Shown: positions 47,032-57,774 of the stretch, piece after piece
Position numbering within the stretch: the stretch's first letter is position 1
Layout: every line of letters starts with the position of its first letter
From: Vibrio sp. HDW18
GTDB lineage: Bacteria > Pseudomonadota > Gammaproteobacteria > Enterobacterales > Vibrionaceae
Length of the DNA stretch: 64,000 nucleotides
Reading direction: 5' to 3'
Assembly (NCBI RefSeq): GCF_011306175.1
Contig: NZ_CP049914.1
Location: forward strand, 310,001 to 374,000
The notes under the pieces: model-generated
Seen by the model: the letters and a program-made list of their open reading frames with translations, nothing else
Told to the model about the DNA's origin: nothing
Database searches by the model: none
Translations under genes and position numbers: made by a program

Positions 47032-48495
47032 ATGATGTCGACATCAATTGCATTAATGGTTCAGGGCACCACCTCGGATGCAGGGAAAAGTGTATTAGTG
47101 GCGGGGTTATGCCGTGTTTTAGCCAGAAAAAACATCAAGGTAGCGCCATTCAAGCCCCAGAATATGGCGCTGAACAGTGCCGTCACCCCTGATGGCGGTG
47201 AAATTGGCCGCGCTCAGGCTGTGCAAGCACAAGCGTGTGGGATTGCGCCGAGTGTGCACATGAACCCTGTGCTACTCAAACCAAATTCAGATACCGGTGC
47301 GCAAGTGATTTTGCAAGGGCGTGCTTTATCGAATATGGAAGCGAGTGCTTACCATGACTATAAGAAAGTGGCGCTGGAAACAGTGATGGATTCGTTTCAG
47401 CGGCTGCAAAATGAGTATCAAGCGGTGATGATTGAAGGGGCGGGCAGTCCGGCGGAAATCAATTTGCGCGCCAATGATATTGCCAATATGGGCTTTGCTG
47501 AGGCTGCCGATGTACCCGTGATCATTGTGGCGGATATTGATCGCGGTGGTGTGTTTGCCCATTTATACGGTACGCTGGCGCTGCTTTCCGAGTCGGAGCA
47601 GGCGCGAGTGAAAGGTTTTGTGATTAACCGCTTTCGTGGTGATATTGCATTGCTGCAATCGGGGCTGGATTGGTTAGAGCAAGCCACCGGTAAGCCAGTG
47701 ATTGGCGTGTTGCCTTACCTGCACGGTTTTGATTTGGAAGCTGAGGATGCAATTGCGGCTCATCAGACGTTGGCGGAAGAAAGCCAATTGCGGGTTGTGG
47801 TTCCGGTATTGACGCGGATCAGTAATCACACTGATTTTGATCCTCTACGGTTAAATCCACACATCGATTTTCGCTATGTTAGGCAAGGTGAATCACTACG
47901 CGGCGCGGATCTGATCATCTTGCCTGGCACTAAATCGACGCGAGCCGATCTGGCTTACTTACGTGCCCAAGGCTGGGATAAAGAGATTGTACGCCACTTG
48001 CGTTTAGGCGGTAAAGTCATCGGGATTTGTGGTGGATTTCAAATGCTTGGTGAATGGGTGCATGATCCGCTCGGGATTGAAGGTGAAGCGGGCAGTAGCC
48101 AAGGGCTGGGTTTGCTGGCGATGCAAACCGAGTTGAGTGCGGAAAAACGCCTTACGAATGTGCAAGGAAGATTGACACTCAATGGTCAATCTGTGGCTGT
48201 GCAGGGTTATGAGATCCACGCCGGGCGTTCTGATTGGCAGCAACCACTACCCAGTCCAATCATCCTGGGTACGGGGGATGTTGATGGTCTAGTCAGTGAG
48301 GATAATCAACTGTTTGGCACCTATCTACATGGTATTTTTGATTTGGCGGAAACCGCGCAGTGCCTTTGTCAATGGGCGGGTGCAGCCAGTATTGAGCCGT
48401 ATGATCATCGAGCCATACAAGAACAGGCGATCAATCGTATTGCCGATGCCATTGAACAACATCTTAATCTAGATCTGTTATGGCCAGATTTATAA
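47032..48495 (+). CDS. cobQ: Cobyric acid synthase
   Basis: 487 residues. N-terminal ATPase domain with [24 protein letters not shown] (P-loop) and [10 protein letters not shown]-terminal glutamine amidotransferase with the nucleophile Cys in [11 protein letters not shown] and His in YLHGIFD. It amidates adenosyl-cobyrinic acid a,c-diamide in cobalamin synthesis or salvage. No B12 riboswitch is visible in the 200 bases upstream. modA follows after only 11 bases, which suggests co-transcription with the molybdate genes. Confidence 0.93.
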   Translation: MMSTSIALMVQGTTSDAGKSVLVAGLCRVLARKNIKVAPFKPQNMALNSAVTPDGGEIGRAQAVQAQACGIAPSVHMNPVLLKPNSDTGAQVILQGRALSNMEASAYHDYKKVALETVMDSFQRLQNEYQAVMIEGAGSPAEINLRANDIANMGFAEAADVPVIIVADIDRGGVFAHLYGTLALLSESEQARVKGFVINRFRGDIALLQSGLDWLEQATGKPVIGVLPYLHGFDLEAEDAIAAHQTLAEESQLRVVVPVLTRISNHTDFDPLRLNPHIDFRYVRQGESLRGADLIILPGTKSTRADLAYLRAQGWDKEIVRHLRLGGKVIGICGGFQMLGEWVHDPLGIEGEAGSSQGLGLLAMQTELSAEKRLTNVQGRLTLNGQSVAVQGYEIHAGRSDWQQPLPSPIILGTGDVDGLVSEDNQLFGTYLHGIFDLAETAQCLCQWAGAASIEPYDHRAIQEQAINRIADAIEQHLNLDLLWPDL

Positions 48496-48506
48496 GGAAA
48501 ATATCT

Positions 48507-49264
48507 ATGTTTAAACGTATGACTTTACTGCTATGTTTAGCGGTTAATGCGCTGCCGGCTAGCGCGCAAGAGACGCTACGCATTTATGCGGCATCATCGA
48601 TGACCAATGCGGTTGAAGCGTTGGTTGACGCTTATCAGCAGCAACATGATGTCAAATTGGTGACGGTGTTCGGTGGTTCTTCTTCTTTAGCGCGTCAAAT
48701 CGAAGTGGGGGCACCAGCGGATTTGTTCATTTCAGCCAGCGAAGACTGGGCGGACTACCTGGTTGAAAAATCGTTGGTAGAAAAGCAGCAAGTGGTCACC
48801 TTAGCGGCAAATCGCTTGGTATTGATTCGCCCTGCTGCGCGGCCAATTGAAGCATTTGATCTACAAAACCTCACGGCATGGCAAGCTGCTTTGGCGGATT
48901 CTCGATTGGCGGTGGCACAGGTTGATGCGGTACCCGCGGGTGTCTATGCTAAGCAGGCGTTGCAGCATTTAGGTGTCTGGTCAGGATTAGAGGCTCGTTT
49001 GGCACAAACCAATAACGTGCGAATTGTGTTAGCGCTGGTCGAGCGGGGGAATCACCGCTGGGGATTGTGTATAAAACCGATGCGATATTGAGTGATAAAG
49101 TGGCGCTGGTCAGCGACTTTCCAGAGCTGTCACATCAAGCGATCCGTTATCCGTTAGTTCAACTCAATGATAAAGCGGCTAATGCTGAGCTAGTGGCATT
49201 TTTGCGCTCTGCGGCAGCACAACAGATCTTACAGCGCTTTGGCTTTGAGTCAGTAAGCGAGTAG
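48507..49264 (+). pseudogene. modA: modA molybdate-binding protein, single-base frameshift
   Basis: Periplasmic molybdate-binding protein. Signal peptide MFKRMTLLLCLAVNALPASAQ, then RIYAASSMTNAVEALVDAYQ, VTVFGGSSSLARQIEVGAPADLFISAS, AVAQVDAVPAGVYAKQAL (ligand Ser and Asp region). The first frame stops at 49091 after LALVERGNHRWG; a second frame beginning near 49045 continues with IVYKTDAILSDKVALVSDFPELSH. Adding one G in the run at 49045-49049 restores VERGESPLGIVYKT and a normal 252-residue protein. AAGGA upstream of ATG 48507 confirms the start. Either the strain lost one base or this is a reading error. Confidence 0.9.
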
Positions 49265-49269
49265 GCATA

Positions 49270-49959
49270 GTGTTGACCGATTACGAATGGGCCGCTTTGC
49301 TGCTTAGCCTTAAAGTGGCGGGTTACGCCACATTATGGTTATTGCCGATAGGCATTTTACTGGCGTGGTTACTGGCACGCAGTTCTTTTGTTGGTAAAGG
49401 GCTGATTGATAGCCTAGTGCACTTGCCTTTGGTATTGCCACCAGTGGTGATTGGTTATTTATTGCTGATTAGTATGGGGCGAAAAGGTTGGCTTGGGCAG
49501 TGGCTGTATCAAGTTTTTGGGATCAGCTTTAGCTTCAGTTGGCGTGGTGCAGTGCTGGCTTGCATGGTGATTGCGCTACCGTTAATGGTGCGTTCAATTC
49601 GTTTGAGTTTAGAAAGTGTGGATCGAAAACTGGAACAAGCTGCGCGTACTTTGGGGGCATCACCAGTCCGAGTCTTTTTTACTATCACTTTGCCGCTGAC
49701 TCTACCGGGTATCTTAACTGGGGTGATGCTCGCATTTGCGCGCAGTTTAGGTGAGTTTGGCGCCACCATCAGTTTTGTGTCGAATATTCCCGGTGAAACG
49801 CAAACCATCCCGCTGGCCATGTTTACCTTTTTAGAAACGCCAGGTTCGGAAATGCAAGCTGCCCGTTTGTGTGTAATTTCGATTGCGATTGCACTTGGGT
49901 CACTGTTCGCCTCGGAATGGCTAAGCCGACGGATTAAGCAGCGCTTGGGAGTACAGTGA
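49270..49959 (+). CDS. modB: Molybdate ABC transporter permease
   Basis: 229 residues, about five helices. Permease coupling loop [26 protein letters not shown] and the ModB words [25 protein letters not shown]. The start is a GTG (49270) or the TTG next to it; AGG lies just upstream. Works with ModA and ModC; follows modA after five bases. Intact. Confidence 0.93.
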   Translation: MLTDYEWAALLLSLKVAGYATLWLLPIGILLAWLLARSSFVGKGLIDSLVHLPLVLPPVVIGYLLLISMGRKGWLGQWLYQVFGISFSFSWRGAVLACMVIALPLMVRSIRLSLESVDRKLEQAARTLGASPVRVFFTITLPLTLPGILTGVMLAFARSLGEFGATISFVSNIPGETQTIPLAMFTFLETPGSEMQAARLCVISIAIALGSLFASEWLSRRIKQRLGVQ

Positions 49960-51059
49960 TGGGCGAATTGATTTTACAAGTGCAGCAGCAGTTAGGTGAG
50001 ACTCGTCTTGAGGTTGACTTGCGTTTACCTGTCGCGGGGATTTGTGCGATTTTTGGACGCTCAGGGGCGGGAAAAACCTCGCTGATCAACGTGATCAGCG
50101 GGTTAAGTACACCACAGCAAGGTGAGATCCATATTGCCGGTCGCACGCTATTTAGTTCAACTCAAGGCATTAATCTGCCGATTGAGCAGCGTAAGATTGG
50201 CTATGTATTTCAAGATGCGCGGCTTTTCCCACACTATACCGTGCGCGGCAATCTAAATTATGGGGTGAGCCGCCCAGATGCGGCCTATTTTGCCAGCGTG
50301 ACTAATTTGTTGGCGTTACAGCCGCTATTGGATCGCTATCCGCGTGATTTATCGGGCGGAGAAAAGCAGCGCGTTGCGCTGGGGCGAGCACTGTTATCAA
50401 AACCGGATTTGTTGTTAATGGATGAGCCGCTGGCCGCATTAGATATGCCACGTAAGAAAGAAGTGATGCCTTTTTTGGAAAACTTAGCCCAACATTTTCA
50501 GCTACCGATCTTGTATGTCTCACACAGCACACAAGAAATTTTACGCTTGGCCGATCATTTGGTGGTGTTAGAGCAGGGGAAAGTGCTCAGTGCAGGGCCT
50601 ATCGAGCAAGTGTGGTCATCAAAGGCGATGCGACCTTGGCAATCGTTCAGTGAGCAAAGTACGCTGTTTGCCGCAACGGTGACTCAACAGCATCCGCAGT
50701 ATGGTTTGAGCCAAGTTTGTTTGGCGGAAGGAGTGGAACTTTGGGTGCAGCAGATTGAAGCACAACGGGGTAATCGTGTGCGGATGCAAGTTCGTGCTAA
50801 CGATGTGTCGATTGCGTTACAAAAACCGATTGCAAGTTCGATCCGCAACATTCTACCCGCCCAGATTGTGGCGATTGAACATCAAGCTCCGAGTAAAAAA
50901 AGCGTCTCGCTCAAACTTGAATTAGCTGCCGGGTGTTATTTGTGGGCGGTGGTCACAGAATGGGCTTATGCTGAGTTGGCACTTGACGTGGGTATGCCAG
51001 TATTTGCACAAATCAAAGGGGTCAGTGTGTCACAGCGTGATGTCGTGCTGACTCATTAA
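49959..51059 (+). CDS. modC: Molybdate ABC transporter ATP-binding protein
   Basis: 366 residues. Walker [12 protein letters not shown], signature [14 protein letters not shown], Walker [13 protein letters not shown], switch His YVSHSTQE; the last ~75 residues ([18 protein letters not shown]...) form the molybdate-binding TOBE domain found in ModC. Start at ATG 49959, which overlaps the modB stop; GGGAG is seven bases upstream. End of the cobQ-modABC group. Confidence 0.95.
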   Translation: MGELILQVQQQLGETRLEVDLRLPVAGICAIFGRSGAGKTSLINVISGLSTPQQGEIHIAGRTLFSSTQGINLPIEQRKIGYVFQDARLFPHYTVRGNLNYGVSRPDAAYFASVTNLLALQPLLDRYPRDLSGGEKQRVALGRALLSKPDLLLMDEPLAALDMPRKKEVMPFLENLAQHFQLPILYVSHSTQEILRLADHLVVLEQGKVLSAGPIEQVWSSKAMRPWQSFSEQSTLFAATVTQQHPQYGLSQVCLAEGVELWVQQIEAQRGNRVRMQVRANDVSIALQKPIASSIRNILPAQIVAIEHQAPSKKSVSLKLELAAGCYLWAVVTEWAYAELALDVGMPVFAQIKGVSVSQRDVVLTH

Positions 51060-51161
51060 ACGTTTAGCAGGGATTGAAAGAGATTGAACTTGATCAACAG
51101 TGTCAAACTAAATCATCACCACATCAGTAATAAACCAACGCCATTTTAACTAACAAATGAT

Positions 51162-51404
51162 TTAAGCAAATAAATGGGCAATGGCTTCGCGTTCTTCTTC
51201 GGTGAGTAGCGAGGCTTGGGCCTGATGCAGTGAGCGATCAATATCGCCTTGTAGCGCACGCAGCTGCTGCGGGCTTAATTTGCTCAGTTGAGCTTTCCAA
51301 TCGGCAAATTGTTGAGGGTTCATTTGGTGTTCCGCTATTAACCATAATGGGCTTGGATTGAAAAACGGTGCTTGATGAAGTTGTGCTCGACAATCGGTGC
51401 TCAT
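51162..51404 (-). CDS. Small conserved hypothetical protein
   Basis: 80 residues, soluble: PFFNPSPLWLIAEHQMNPQQFADWKAQLSKLSPQQLRALQGDIDRSL then LTEEEREAIAHLF. Mostly helical. Start at 51404 set by AAGGAGC eight bases upstream; the longer frame to 51497 has no support. I do not know its function; related small proteins occur in Vibrio. Confidence 0.7.
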   Translation of the reverse strand: MSTDCRAQLHQAPFFNPSPLWLIAEHQMNPQQFADWKAQLSKLSPQQLRALQGDIDRSLHQAQASLLTEEEREAIAHLFA

Positions 51405-51649
51405 CGCTTGGCTCCTTTGTGTCGCGTTAATCCTACAATAACCATAGTCAGAAATTAGCGCGGCGGTGCGACTGTTTTGTCCAGAAAGTGTAAGCATTTT
51501 TACAAGAAATGGTTATCTCCATAATGAGAATATTCATCAATGATTAAAGGTTGATACTTTTCGATGAGCTAGGGTACTGAGTTGAGGTGCCCATTACATG
51601 CTTGATCACCAGCCGCCGAGTGAGCCGGCGGTTTTATGGTCAGCGGCCT
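51405..51649. other. Intergenic region with a GC-rich hairpin
   Basis: Contains CCGCCG-AGTGAGC-CGGCGG followed by TTTT at about 51616-51639, which would be a terminator on the plus strand although no plus-strand gene ends nearby. Nothing else recognised. Confidence 0.35.
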
Positions 51650-53830
51650 TTATGCTTCGCTGGGGGGGACAACTTTCACAGCAAATTTATTGGCTAACGA
51701 ATGCAGTTCTGGCAGCATGCGATAAATCAGATGTAGCTGCTGTAGCACCATGCGTGCTGAGCCTTCATCATCTTCACGCCATTCGGTGAGGCGAGTTTCT
51801 AGTCCTGTATTATCAATGTGCTGAGCATGAGACTCTGCGCTGTGGTGGAACAGTTGCTGATAAAGCAGATCAAGATGCTGATGGATCACCCGATGTGCAT
51901 CCAGTATCAATTGATGCACGCTCTCATCCTCAAGGCGAGTACGATGTGCACCTAGGGCCGAAATATAACTGAGCAGTGCATGGTTAAGGGTTAAAAAGCG
52001 AAAACTGTCACCAGCAGCCGCTTGATAGCGGCCCGGCTCTGCCAACATATTGGTGACTGCAGCGGAGAGCGCCGCATCTTGATTATGGGCCTGCTGGCGC
52101 GCCACTCGATAACTTAAACTGTCTTTTTTACCGATGCGATACTGGCCAATGATCTGGGCTAAATACTGTTTATTCGCTTCTATGGCATCGGCCATGACTT
52201 TGTGCAAACGCTTGGATTGCCAGTCGGGCAAGATCCACACTACCGCAGCCACCGCTAACGCACAGCCGACCAAAGTATCGGCTAAGCGTGGTAATACTAC
52301 CGCGTAGCCTTCGCCTAATTGATTGAAACAAAACAGCACTAATAAGGTAATAAAACCGGTCGCGTAGCCGTAATTATTCAAGCGAAACGCGAAAAACATC
52401 ACTCCAGAGAGCACAATAAACACCAGTTGGCTTTCTTGGGAGGGAAAGAAAGTTAACAGCGGTACGCCGAGCAATAATCCGGCCAGAGTGCCAATGATTC
52501 GCGCGGTCAATTTTTGTTTGGTGGCGGCGTAGTTGGGTTGACACACAAACAGCGTGGTTAGCAAAATCCAGTAACCGCGTTCAATCCCTAAACCTTGAAT
52601 CAACCCGTAGCCGGCAGTGAGCGCCAGCGACATGCGTAGTGCATGACGAAACAGCAGCGAATCAGGGGTAAGATTGGCGCGTAGCCGTTGCCACATGCTG
52701 CCTAAAGTATGGGCTTCGGTATCGTTCAATTCGCCCTCTTCTGGTTTTGCGACATCCGGATTACTGACGTTATTGAGCAGCTTTTCTACGGTGGCAAGAT
52801 TATTCAACAGGTAGCCGAGTTGGCCGAGTAGACTTTTCCAATCGCGTCTATCTTGCTGACGTAAATAATTGAGCGATAGTTGCAACTCATCCAACGCTAT
52901 AATCGATCCTGCCTGATGCTGGTAACTGTGCCCTAAACGGATCGATTGTGCGATATCACGACAGGCTTTGGCCTGGGTTTCCAATAAATGTTTAAAGCGA
53001 AACAGAATATCTGAGCGACCAAAATGATCCGCTAACTCTTGGTAGCGGTAGTGAGTTGAACTGACTCGCTCATGAATGTCTTGCGCTAAAAAATAGATAT
53101 TTAAGAAGCGGTCGCTTGCGCTATCCACGTGACCCCGTTTTGATCGAGTCAGAAAGATGGCATTACATTGATTGAGTGCATTTACTGTGGCGGCATTCAA
53201 ATTGGCCTCAAGTATCCGATAGGGCTGAGGCACCAGATCCGAAACCGGGTGGAATAGTGAAGATTTGGCCTCTAAGTAATTGGCCAGTTGTAGAAAAACG
53301 TTGGCGAGGCTTTGTTGCACCGGTTGCATCGGCCAACATGCATGCCACAGCATTGACATGAAGTAGTACCAAGCACTGCCGCTCAGCAACAACAAAGGCT
53401 GCAACCAAATCGTGGTACTTTGATGCGCGCCAAGCATGGTGTAGATCGCAAGCAGTAACGAAGCAAACGCAATGCTGGCATAGCGTGAGCCGAGCGCGCC
53501 GAGCATGATAAAGCCAAAAGTAGACGTAAATAGACCGATGGCAAACAGCCACGGGGTCTTAAACAAAATTTCAATCGAAAAGGCGGCGATCGCAAAACAG
53601 ATCAAAGTTAGCGTGATGGATTTCAAGCGCCCCGTAAAACGGTCATCGCGCTCGGCCAGCGCCGCTGCAATCACGCCTAAAATCAACGGGGTGATCCAAG
53701 TGTTGAGCTGGTAATACCAAGCCGGGATCACTACACCGAGCAGCGTCAGCAACATCAAAATACTGTAGTTAACCGTTTTATTGGCCCAATACAGGCGTAG
53801 TTGGTTGATTTTTGGCACGGCGCAGCACAC
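51650..53830 (-). CDS. yccS: YccS/YhfK-family integral membrane protein
   Basis: 726 residues. Two blocks of membrane helices (about 20-150 and 395-520), each followed by a large cytoplasmic region; typical of the FUSC/YccS family (ERGYWILLTTLFVCQPNYAATKQKLTARIIGTLAGLLLGVPLL is diagnostic). Proposed exporter or membrane-stress component; substrate unknown. The start is unclear: GTG at 53830 or GTG at 53818 (VPKINQLRLYW). No strong ribosome site. Single gene. Confidence 0.85.
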   Translation of the reverse strand: MCCAVPKINQLRLYWANKTVNYSILMLLTLLGVVIPAWYYQLNTWITPLILGVIAAALAERDDRFTGRLKSITLTLICFAIAAFSIEILFKTPWLFAIGLFTSTFGFIMLGALGSRYASIAFASLLLAIYTMLGAHQSTTIWLQPLLLLSGSAWYYFMSMLWHACWPMQPVQQSLANVFLQLANYLEAKSSLFHPVSDLVPQPYRILEANLNAATVNALNQCNAIFLTRSKRGHVDSASDRFLNIYFLAQDIHERVSSTHYRYQELADHFGRSDILFRFKHLLETQAKACRDIAQSIRLGHSYQHQAGSIIALDELQLSLNYLRQQDRRDWKSLLGQLGYLLNNLATVEKLLNNVSNPDVAKPEEGELNDTEAHTLGSMWQRLRANLTPDSLLFRHALRMSLALTAGYGLIQGLGIERGYWILLTTLFVCQPNYAATKQKLTARIIGTLAGLLLGVPLLTFFPSQESQLVFIVLSGVMFFAFRLNNYGYATGFITLLVLFCFNQLGEGYAVVLPRLADTLVGCALAVAAVVWILPDWQSKRLHKVMADAIEANKQYLAQIIGQYRIGKKDSLSYRVARQQAHNQDAALSAAVTNMLAEPGRYQAAAGDSFRFLTLNHALLSYISALGAHRTRLEDESVHQLILDAHRVIHQHLDLLYQQLFHHSAESHAQHIDNTGLETRLTEWREDDEGSARMVLQQLHLIYRMLPELHSLANKFAVKVVPPSEA

Positions 53831-54015
53831 CAGTCAGGGTTGAAAATGGCGAGTTTAGCAGATTGAAGTCATAACATGCTGATCAAAACAAATAAATATT
53901 GACCTTTCACTACCGATTGTCTTGATTAGCAATTATTTCTCAGGGGCTGCCTGGTTCAGAATATTGACATTATCTTTTTATTGGCTCGAGGGATTGGGGT
54001 ATGATTGGCGACAAT

Positions 54016-54055
54016 TTTGTTAGTGGGTTTCTACCTTTGTTAGTAGGTTTCTACC
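54016..54055. repeat. 20-bp tandem duplication at the helD start
   Basis: TTTGTTAGTGGGTTTCTACC is followed at once by the same word with one change (TAGTAGG). The second copy sits one base before the helD ATG, so the duplicated part includes its ribosome site. Confidence 0.85.
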
Positions 54056-54056
54056 A

Positions 54057-56120
54057 ATGCAGCTAAATGCCAATAAGACTGCACAGTTTTTTATCGCCAA
54101 CGAATACTATCAAGTGGCGCTTGAGCACGAGTGGCTGGTGTTGACTTCGCTCAGTAGCGAGGAGTGGATCCCTTTTTCGGTCTGGAATGGACAAGTGCAG
54201 ATCCGACGAGGTTTATGTTGGGGCAGTTTGCAGTTTTTCGCCGATCCGGAATCGGGTGTACAACGCAGTTGGTTGGTACAAGGTTTACCTTGGCCACAAT
54301 GCCGCGCATTTGCTCAGCAGTTGGTGGCGCATTATCAGGTTTGGCACCAGCGGCAGTGTGAACAGCTCAATCTGTATGTGCCTCGTTGGCAGCAAGAATT
54401 ATCACGCCTGACTCGCTTGCCTTGTTTTTTAGCACACTCTGCGATCGAAGCTTGGGTGGCACAGGTGTATGCCGATTTAACCCACATCAATATGACGCTG
54501 CATGAGGCGCAAAAGCGTTTGCCTAGCGTGTTTGAACCTTTGTTGCCTTGGTTGTTAGATACCTCGGCGAGCTTATCGGAGCGTAACCAAACTTGGTTAG
54601 AGCGAGAACGCCTCAACTGGACGGTGCTCTTTTCACAGTGCGAATCTTCACCGCTCAACCTCTCGCAGCAGTACGCGGTACTACTTAATGACGATCATAA
54701 TTTGGTGTTGGCTGGGGCGGGCTCTGGCAAAACCAGTGTGTTAACCGCACGAGTCGCTTATTTACTGCAAAGCCACCTTGCTAAGCCAGAACAGATTTTA
54801 ATGGTCGCTTTTGCGCGTGATGCGGCACAGCAGATGGCTGAGCGGCTGATCAACAAAATAGGTTTAGAGGCTGAACGCTTGCAAGTGAATACGTTCCATC
54901 AGCTGGGTCTGCGTATTTTGAATCGAGTGGAAGGCAAAACGGTGGTGATGTCGCCGTTGGCAAGCGACAGTAAGCTTAAACAAGCGTGGTGCATTGATTG
55001 GCTAAAGCGTCACTGGCTGACGCCAAGCAATTTTAAACGTTGGCAAAAGCATTTGGCGAGTTGGCCGATTGCTTATTTGGCAGGAGATGATGAACTCGGC
55101 AGCCACGTAGAAAACCCCAAACTGATCGCATGGCTGGAAAAACAGCTCGATCAATTAGCACAACTGGGGTTAAGCAAAAAAGAGCTACAGCAACGTTTGG
55201 TTGAGAGTGATGATTTTCCACGTTTAAACAGTGAGCTAGCCTTGTGTTGGCCTTGCTACCAAGCATGGCAGCAGATGCTCAATGAACAAAATCAGATTGA
55301 TTTTAATATCATGATCAATCGTGCTACTGAGTATGTTGAGCAAGGTAAATTTCATTCACCGTGGAAATTTATCATGGTTGATGAGTACCAAGATATTTCG
55401 CCGTCACGTTTGCGTTTGTTGCAAGCGTTGTGTGAACAAAATCAAGGTCAGTGCAATTTGTTTGCGGTGGGGGACGATTGGCAGTCAATCTACCAATTTG
55501 CTGGGTCAGATGTGGATTTGACCACCGGTTTTGCTGCCCGTTTTGCTCACTCTACCGTGCATTATCTTGATACCACTTATCGATTTAATGATCAGATTGG
55601 TGCGGTGGCTAACCAATTCATTCAGCATAATCCGTACCAATTACCGAAAACGCTCAATAGCTTTAAAATGCAAAAATCCAAAGCGGTGGTACTGGCAGCG
55701 AGCAATTCGGTGGAAAAAATCCTCGATGATCTTAACCGTGCAGCCAAACAGCCTAAAAGCGTGCTGTTATTGGGGCGTAATCACTACCATCAGCCTGAAC
55801 TTTTACCCGATTGGCAACAGCGGTATCGTGCCCTCAGTCTAGAGTTTATGACCTGCCATGGCAGCAAAGGTAAAGAGGCCGATTATGTGATCATTCTGGC
55901 GGTCGATGAGGGTCAATTTCCGGCACGGGTTAAAGCCTTACATCTGGATAGAGGGTTAAACCAAGGAGATGATGATTTCCCGCATGCTGAAGAGCGGCGG
56001 CTGTTTTATGTGGCGCTAACTCGTGCCAAGCAGAAGGTATGGGTCACCTACAGCGGTCATGGTTCTTGCTTTGTGCAAGAGTTGCTTAATGACGACTATC
56101 CGGTTATTAAACAAAAATAG
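54057..56120 (+). CDS. helD: DNA helicase IV (UvrD/Rep family)
   Basis: 687 residues, near E. coli HelD (684). An N-terminal region of ~200 residues specific to helicase IV precedes the UvrD-type motor: Walker A GAGSGKTSVLTAR near 222, Walker B VDEYQDISPSR, GDDWQSIYQFAGS, TYRFNDQIG, TCHGSKGKEADYVI and VALTRAKQKVWVTY. It unwinds DNA 3' to 5' and assists recombination and repair. The start is close to a 20-bp duplication that includes the ribosome site. Confidence 0.93.
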   Translation: MQLNANKTAQFFIANEYYQVALEHEWLVLTSLSSEEWIPFSVWNGQVQIRRGLCWGSLQFFADPESGVQRSWLVQGLPWPQCRAFAQQLVAHYQVWHQRQCEQLNLYVPRWQQELSRLTRLPCFLAHSAIEAWVAQVYADLTHINMTLHEAQKRLPSVFEPLLPWLLDTSASLSERNQTWLERERLNWTVLFSQCESSPLNLSQQYAVLLNDDHNLVLAGAGSGKTSVLTARVAYLLQSHLAKPEQILMVAFARDAAQQMAERLINKIGLEAERLQVNTFHQLGLRILNRVEGKTVVMSPLASDSKLKQAWCIDWLKRHWLTPSNFKRWQKHLASWPIAYLAGDDELGSHVENPKLIAWLEKQLDQLAQLGLSKKELQQRLVESDDFPRLNSELALCWPCYQAWQQMLNEQNQIDFNIMINRATEYVEQGKFHSPWKFIMVDEYQDISPSRLRLLQALCEQNQGQCNLFAVGDDWQSIYQFAGSDVDLTTGFAARFAHSTVHYLDTTYRFNDQIGAVANQFIQHNPYQLPKTLNSFKMQKSKAVVLAASNSVEKILDDLNRAAKQPKSVLLLGRNHYHQPELLPDWQQRYRALSLEFMTCHGSKGKEADYVIILAVDEGQFPARVKALHLDRGLNQGDDDFPHAEERRLFYVALTRAKQKVWVTYSGHGSCFVQELLNDDYPVIKQK

Positions 56121-56177
56121 ACGGCAGAGAATGCAAGGCTTGCCTGTGTAAACCTTGATTGGGTTATCAATGATGAG

Positions 56178-56534
56178 TTAGCACAAAATCCATGCCCAAG
56201 TGAATACGGCAAAACACAAGGCAATAAATACCGCGGCGGAGCCAATATCTTTGGCGCGACCGCTCAACTGATGGTGTTCGGTACTGATCCGATCCACCAC
56301 GGCTTCAAGCGCGGAATTGAATAACTCAGCGATGAGAATCAGCACTAAGCAACCCACCAGTAAGACTTGTTCGATTTTCGTCACCGGTAGGAAGAAAGTT
56401 ACAATAGTGAGTGGTAGGGCTAACATCACTTCTTGGCGAAATGCGGCTTCATTTTTCCAAGCGGCGATCAAACCTTTTATCGAGTAGCCGGTGGCGTAAA
56501 CAATACGGCTTAAGCCAATACGAGAGTGTTTCAT
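56178..56534 (-). CDS. dgkA: Diacylglycerol kinase
   Basis: 118 residues, three membrane helices. DgkA signatures ASKNEAAFRQE-like (AWKNEAAFRQEVMLALP), ELFNSALEAVVDR (active site Glu and Asn) and GRAKDIGSAAVFIAL. Phosphorylates diacylglycerol made during periplasmic glucan and lipid A modification. Divergent from pncA. Confidence 0.95.
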   Translation of the reverse strand: MKHSRIGLSRIVYATGYSIKGLIAAWKNEAAFRQEVMLALPLTIVTFFLPVTKIEQVLLVGCLVLILIAELFNSALEAVVDRISTEHHQLSGRAKDIGSAAVFIALCFAVFTWAWILC

Positions 56535-56619
56535 GCGATGAACTCGCTGAGTCAGTGAAAAAGAGCGCTCGATTATATACGTTTAATTTGCTTAACGGCA
56601 GTTGCATAGGAATAACATC

Positions 56620-57240
56620 ATGAACAGAGCACTGTTATTAGTTGATATTCAAAATGATTTTTCTCCAAGCGGTGCGCTACCTGTGCCGGATGGTGATGCA
56701 GTGTTGTCGGTGGTCAATAGATTGATCCCCAAGTTTAGCCACGTGATTGCCACCAAAGATTGGCATCCTGTCGCGCACGCCAGTTTTGCTTCGGTGCAGG
56801 GGAAAATGCCTGGCGAAGTGTTGGAACTTAATGGCACGTTACAAGTGATGTGGCCAGATCACTGTGTGCAACAGACTCATGGCGCAGAATTTATTGCGGG
56901 TTTGGAGAGTCAGCGGATCACGCACACGGTGCTGAAAGGTACTCATCCTGATGTGGATAGTTATAGCGGATTTTTTGATAACCAACGCCAGCACGCTACC
57001 GGACTTGCCGATTACTTGCACCAGCATGGGATTACCGAGTTGTATATTGCGGGGTTAGCGACAGACTATTGTGTCAAATTTACCGCGCTGGATGCGAGAT
57101 CACTCGGTTTTAATACCTGGGTGATCCAAGATGGATGTCGTGGAGTGGAGCTCAAACCGGGTGATTGTGCTGCGGCATGGCAAGCGATGCAAAGCGCTGG
57201 CTGCCAGCTGATCAGTGCCCAACAGCTATTGGTGAGCTAA
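56620..57240 (+). CDS. pncA: Nicotinamidase / pyrazinamidase
   Basis: 206 residues. Isochorismatase-like fold with catalytic Asp (LLVDIQNDF), Lys (VLKGTHPDVDSYSGF) and Cys (ATDYCVKFTALDA); metal ligands DWHPVAHASF. Converts nicotinamide to nicotinate in NAD salvage. Start at 56620, eight bases after AGGA. Divergent from dgkA, single gene. Confidence 0.93.
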   Translation: MNRALLLVDIQNDFSPSGALPVPDGDAVLSVVNRLIPKFSHVIATKDWHPVAHASFASVQGKMPGEVLELNGTLQVMWPDHCVQQTHGAEFIAGLESQRITHTVLKGTHPDVDSYSGFFDNQRQHATGLADYLHQHGITELYIAGLATDYCVKFTALDARSLGFNTWVIQDGCRGVELKPGDCAAAWQAMQSAGCQLISAQQLLVS

Positions 57241-57318
57241 CGGTGGGCCAGTGAAGTGATCAAAAAAGGCTATCTTGCGTGATAGCCAGATAAATGGAGA
57301 GCAAACCCGTGATTTAGG

Positions 57319-57774
57319 TTAAGTACGCTCGGCAAGATAAGCTGGGTAGTCAGGGATCTCAATCTCGACTTGCTGCTCCATCAAAGAGGAAGAAAACAGG
57401 AATTTAGCACTGGCGCGATTGGCGGCCACGGGAATATTCCACACGCTGGCGATACGCAGCAGAGCTTTGACATCGGGATCATGCGGTACGGCATTAAGTG
57501 GATCCCAAAAGAAAATCAGCACATCGATTTTCCCTTCGGAAATTAATGCGCCAAGCTGTTGATCGCCGCCCATTGGCCCGCTGATCATACTTTTGATGGC
57601 TAGCCCAGTCTCTTTACTGAGCATATGGCCAGTGGTACCCGTGGCATACAAAAAATGACGTTGCAGCTTTTCTTTATTTTCTTGAACCCAACGCAGTAGT
57701 TCACCTTTGCAGTTATCGTGAGCCACAAGAGCAACGTGCTTATGCGCTGCCATCGTGCGGGTGGTTTTTTTCAT
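57319..57774 (-). CDS. mgsA: Methylglyoxal synthase
   Basis: 151 residues, the usual length. [72 protein letters not shown] with the catalytic Asp residues in GGDQQ and FFWDP. Converts dihydroxyacetone phosphate to methylglyoxal, a bypass of glycolysis under phosphate stress. An aldehyde/alcohol dehydrogenase gene of the YqhD type lies next to it in the same direction and could detoxify the product. Confidence 0.95.
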   Translation of the reverse strand: MKKTTRTMAAHKHVALVAHDNCKGELLRWVQENKEKLQRHFLYATGTTGHMLSKETGLAIKSMISGPMGGDQQLGALISEGKIDVLIFFWDPLNAVPHDPDVKALLRIASVWNIPVAANRASAKFLFSSSLMEQQVEIEIPDYPAYLAERT

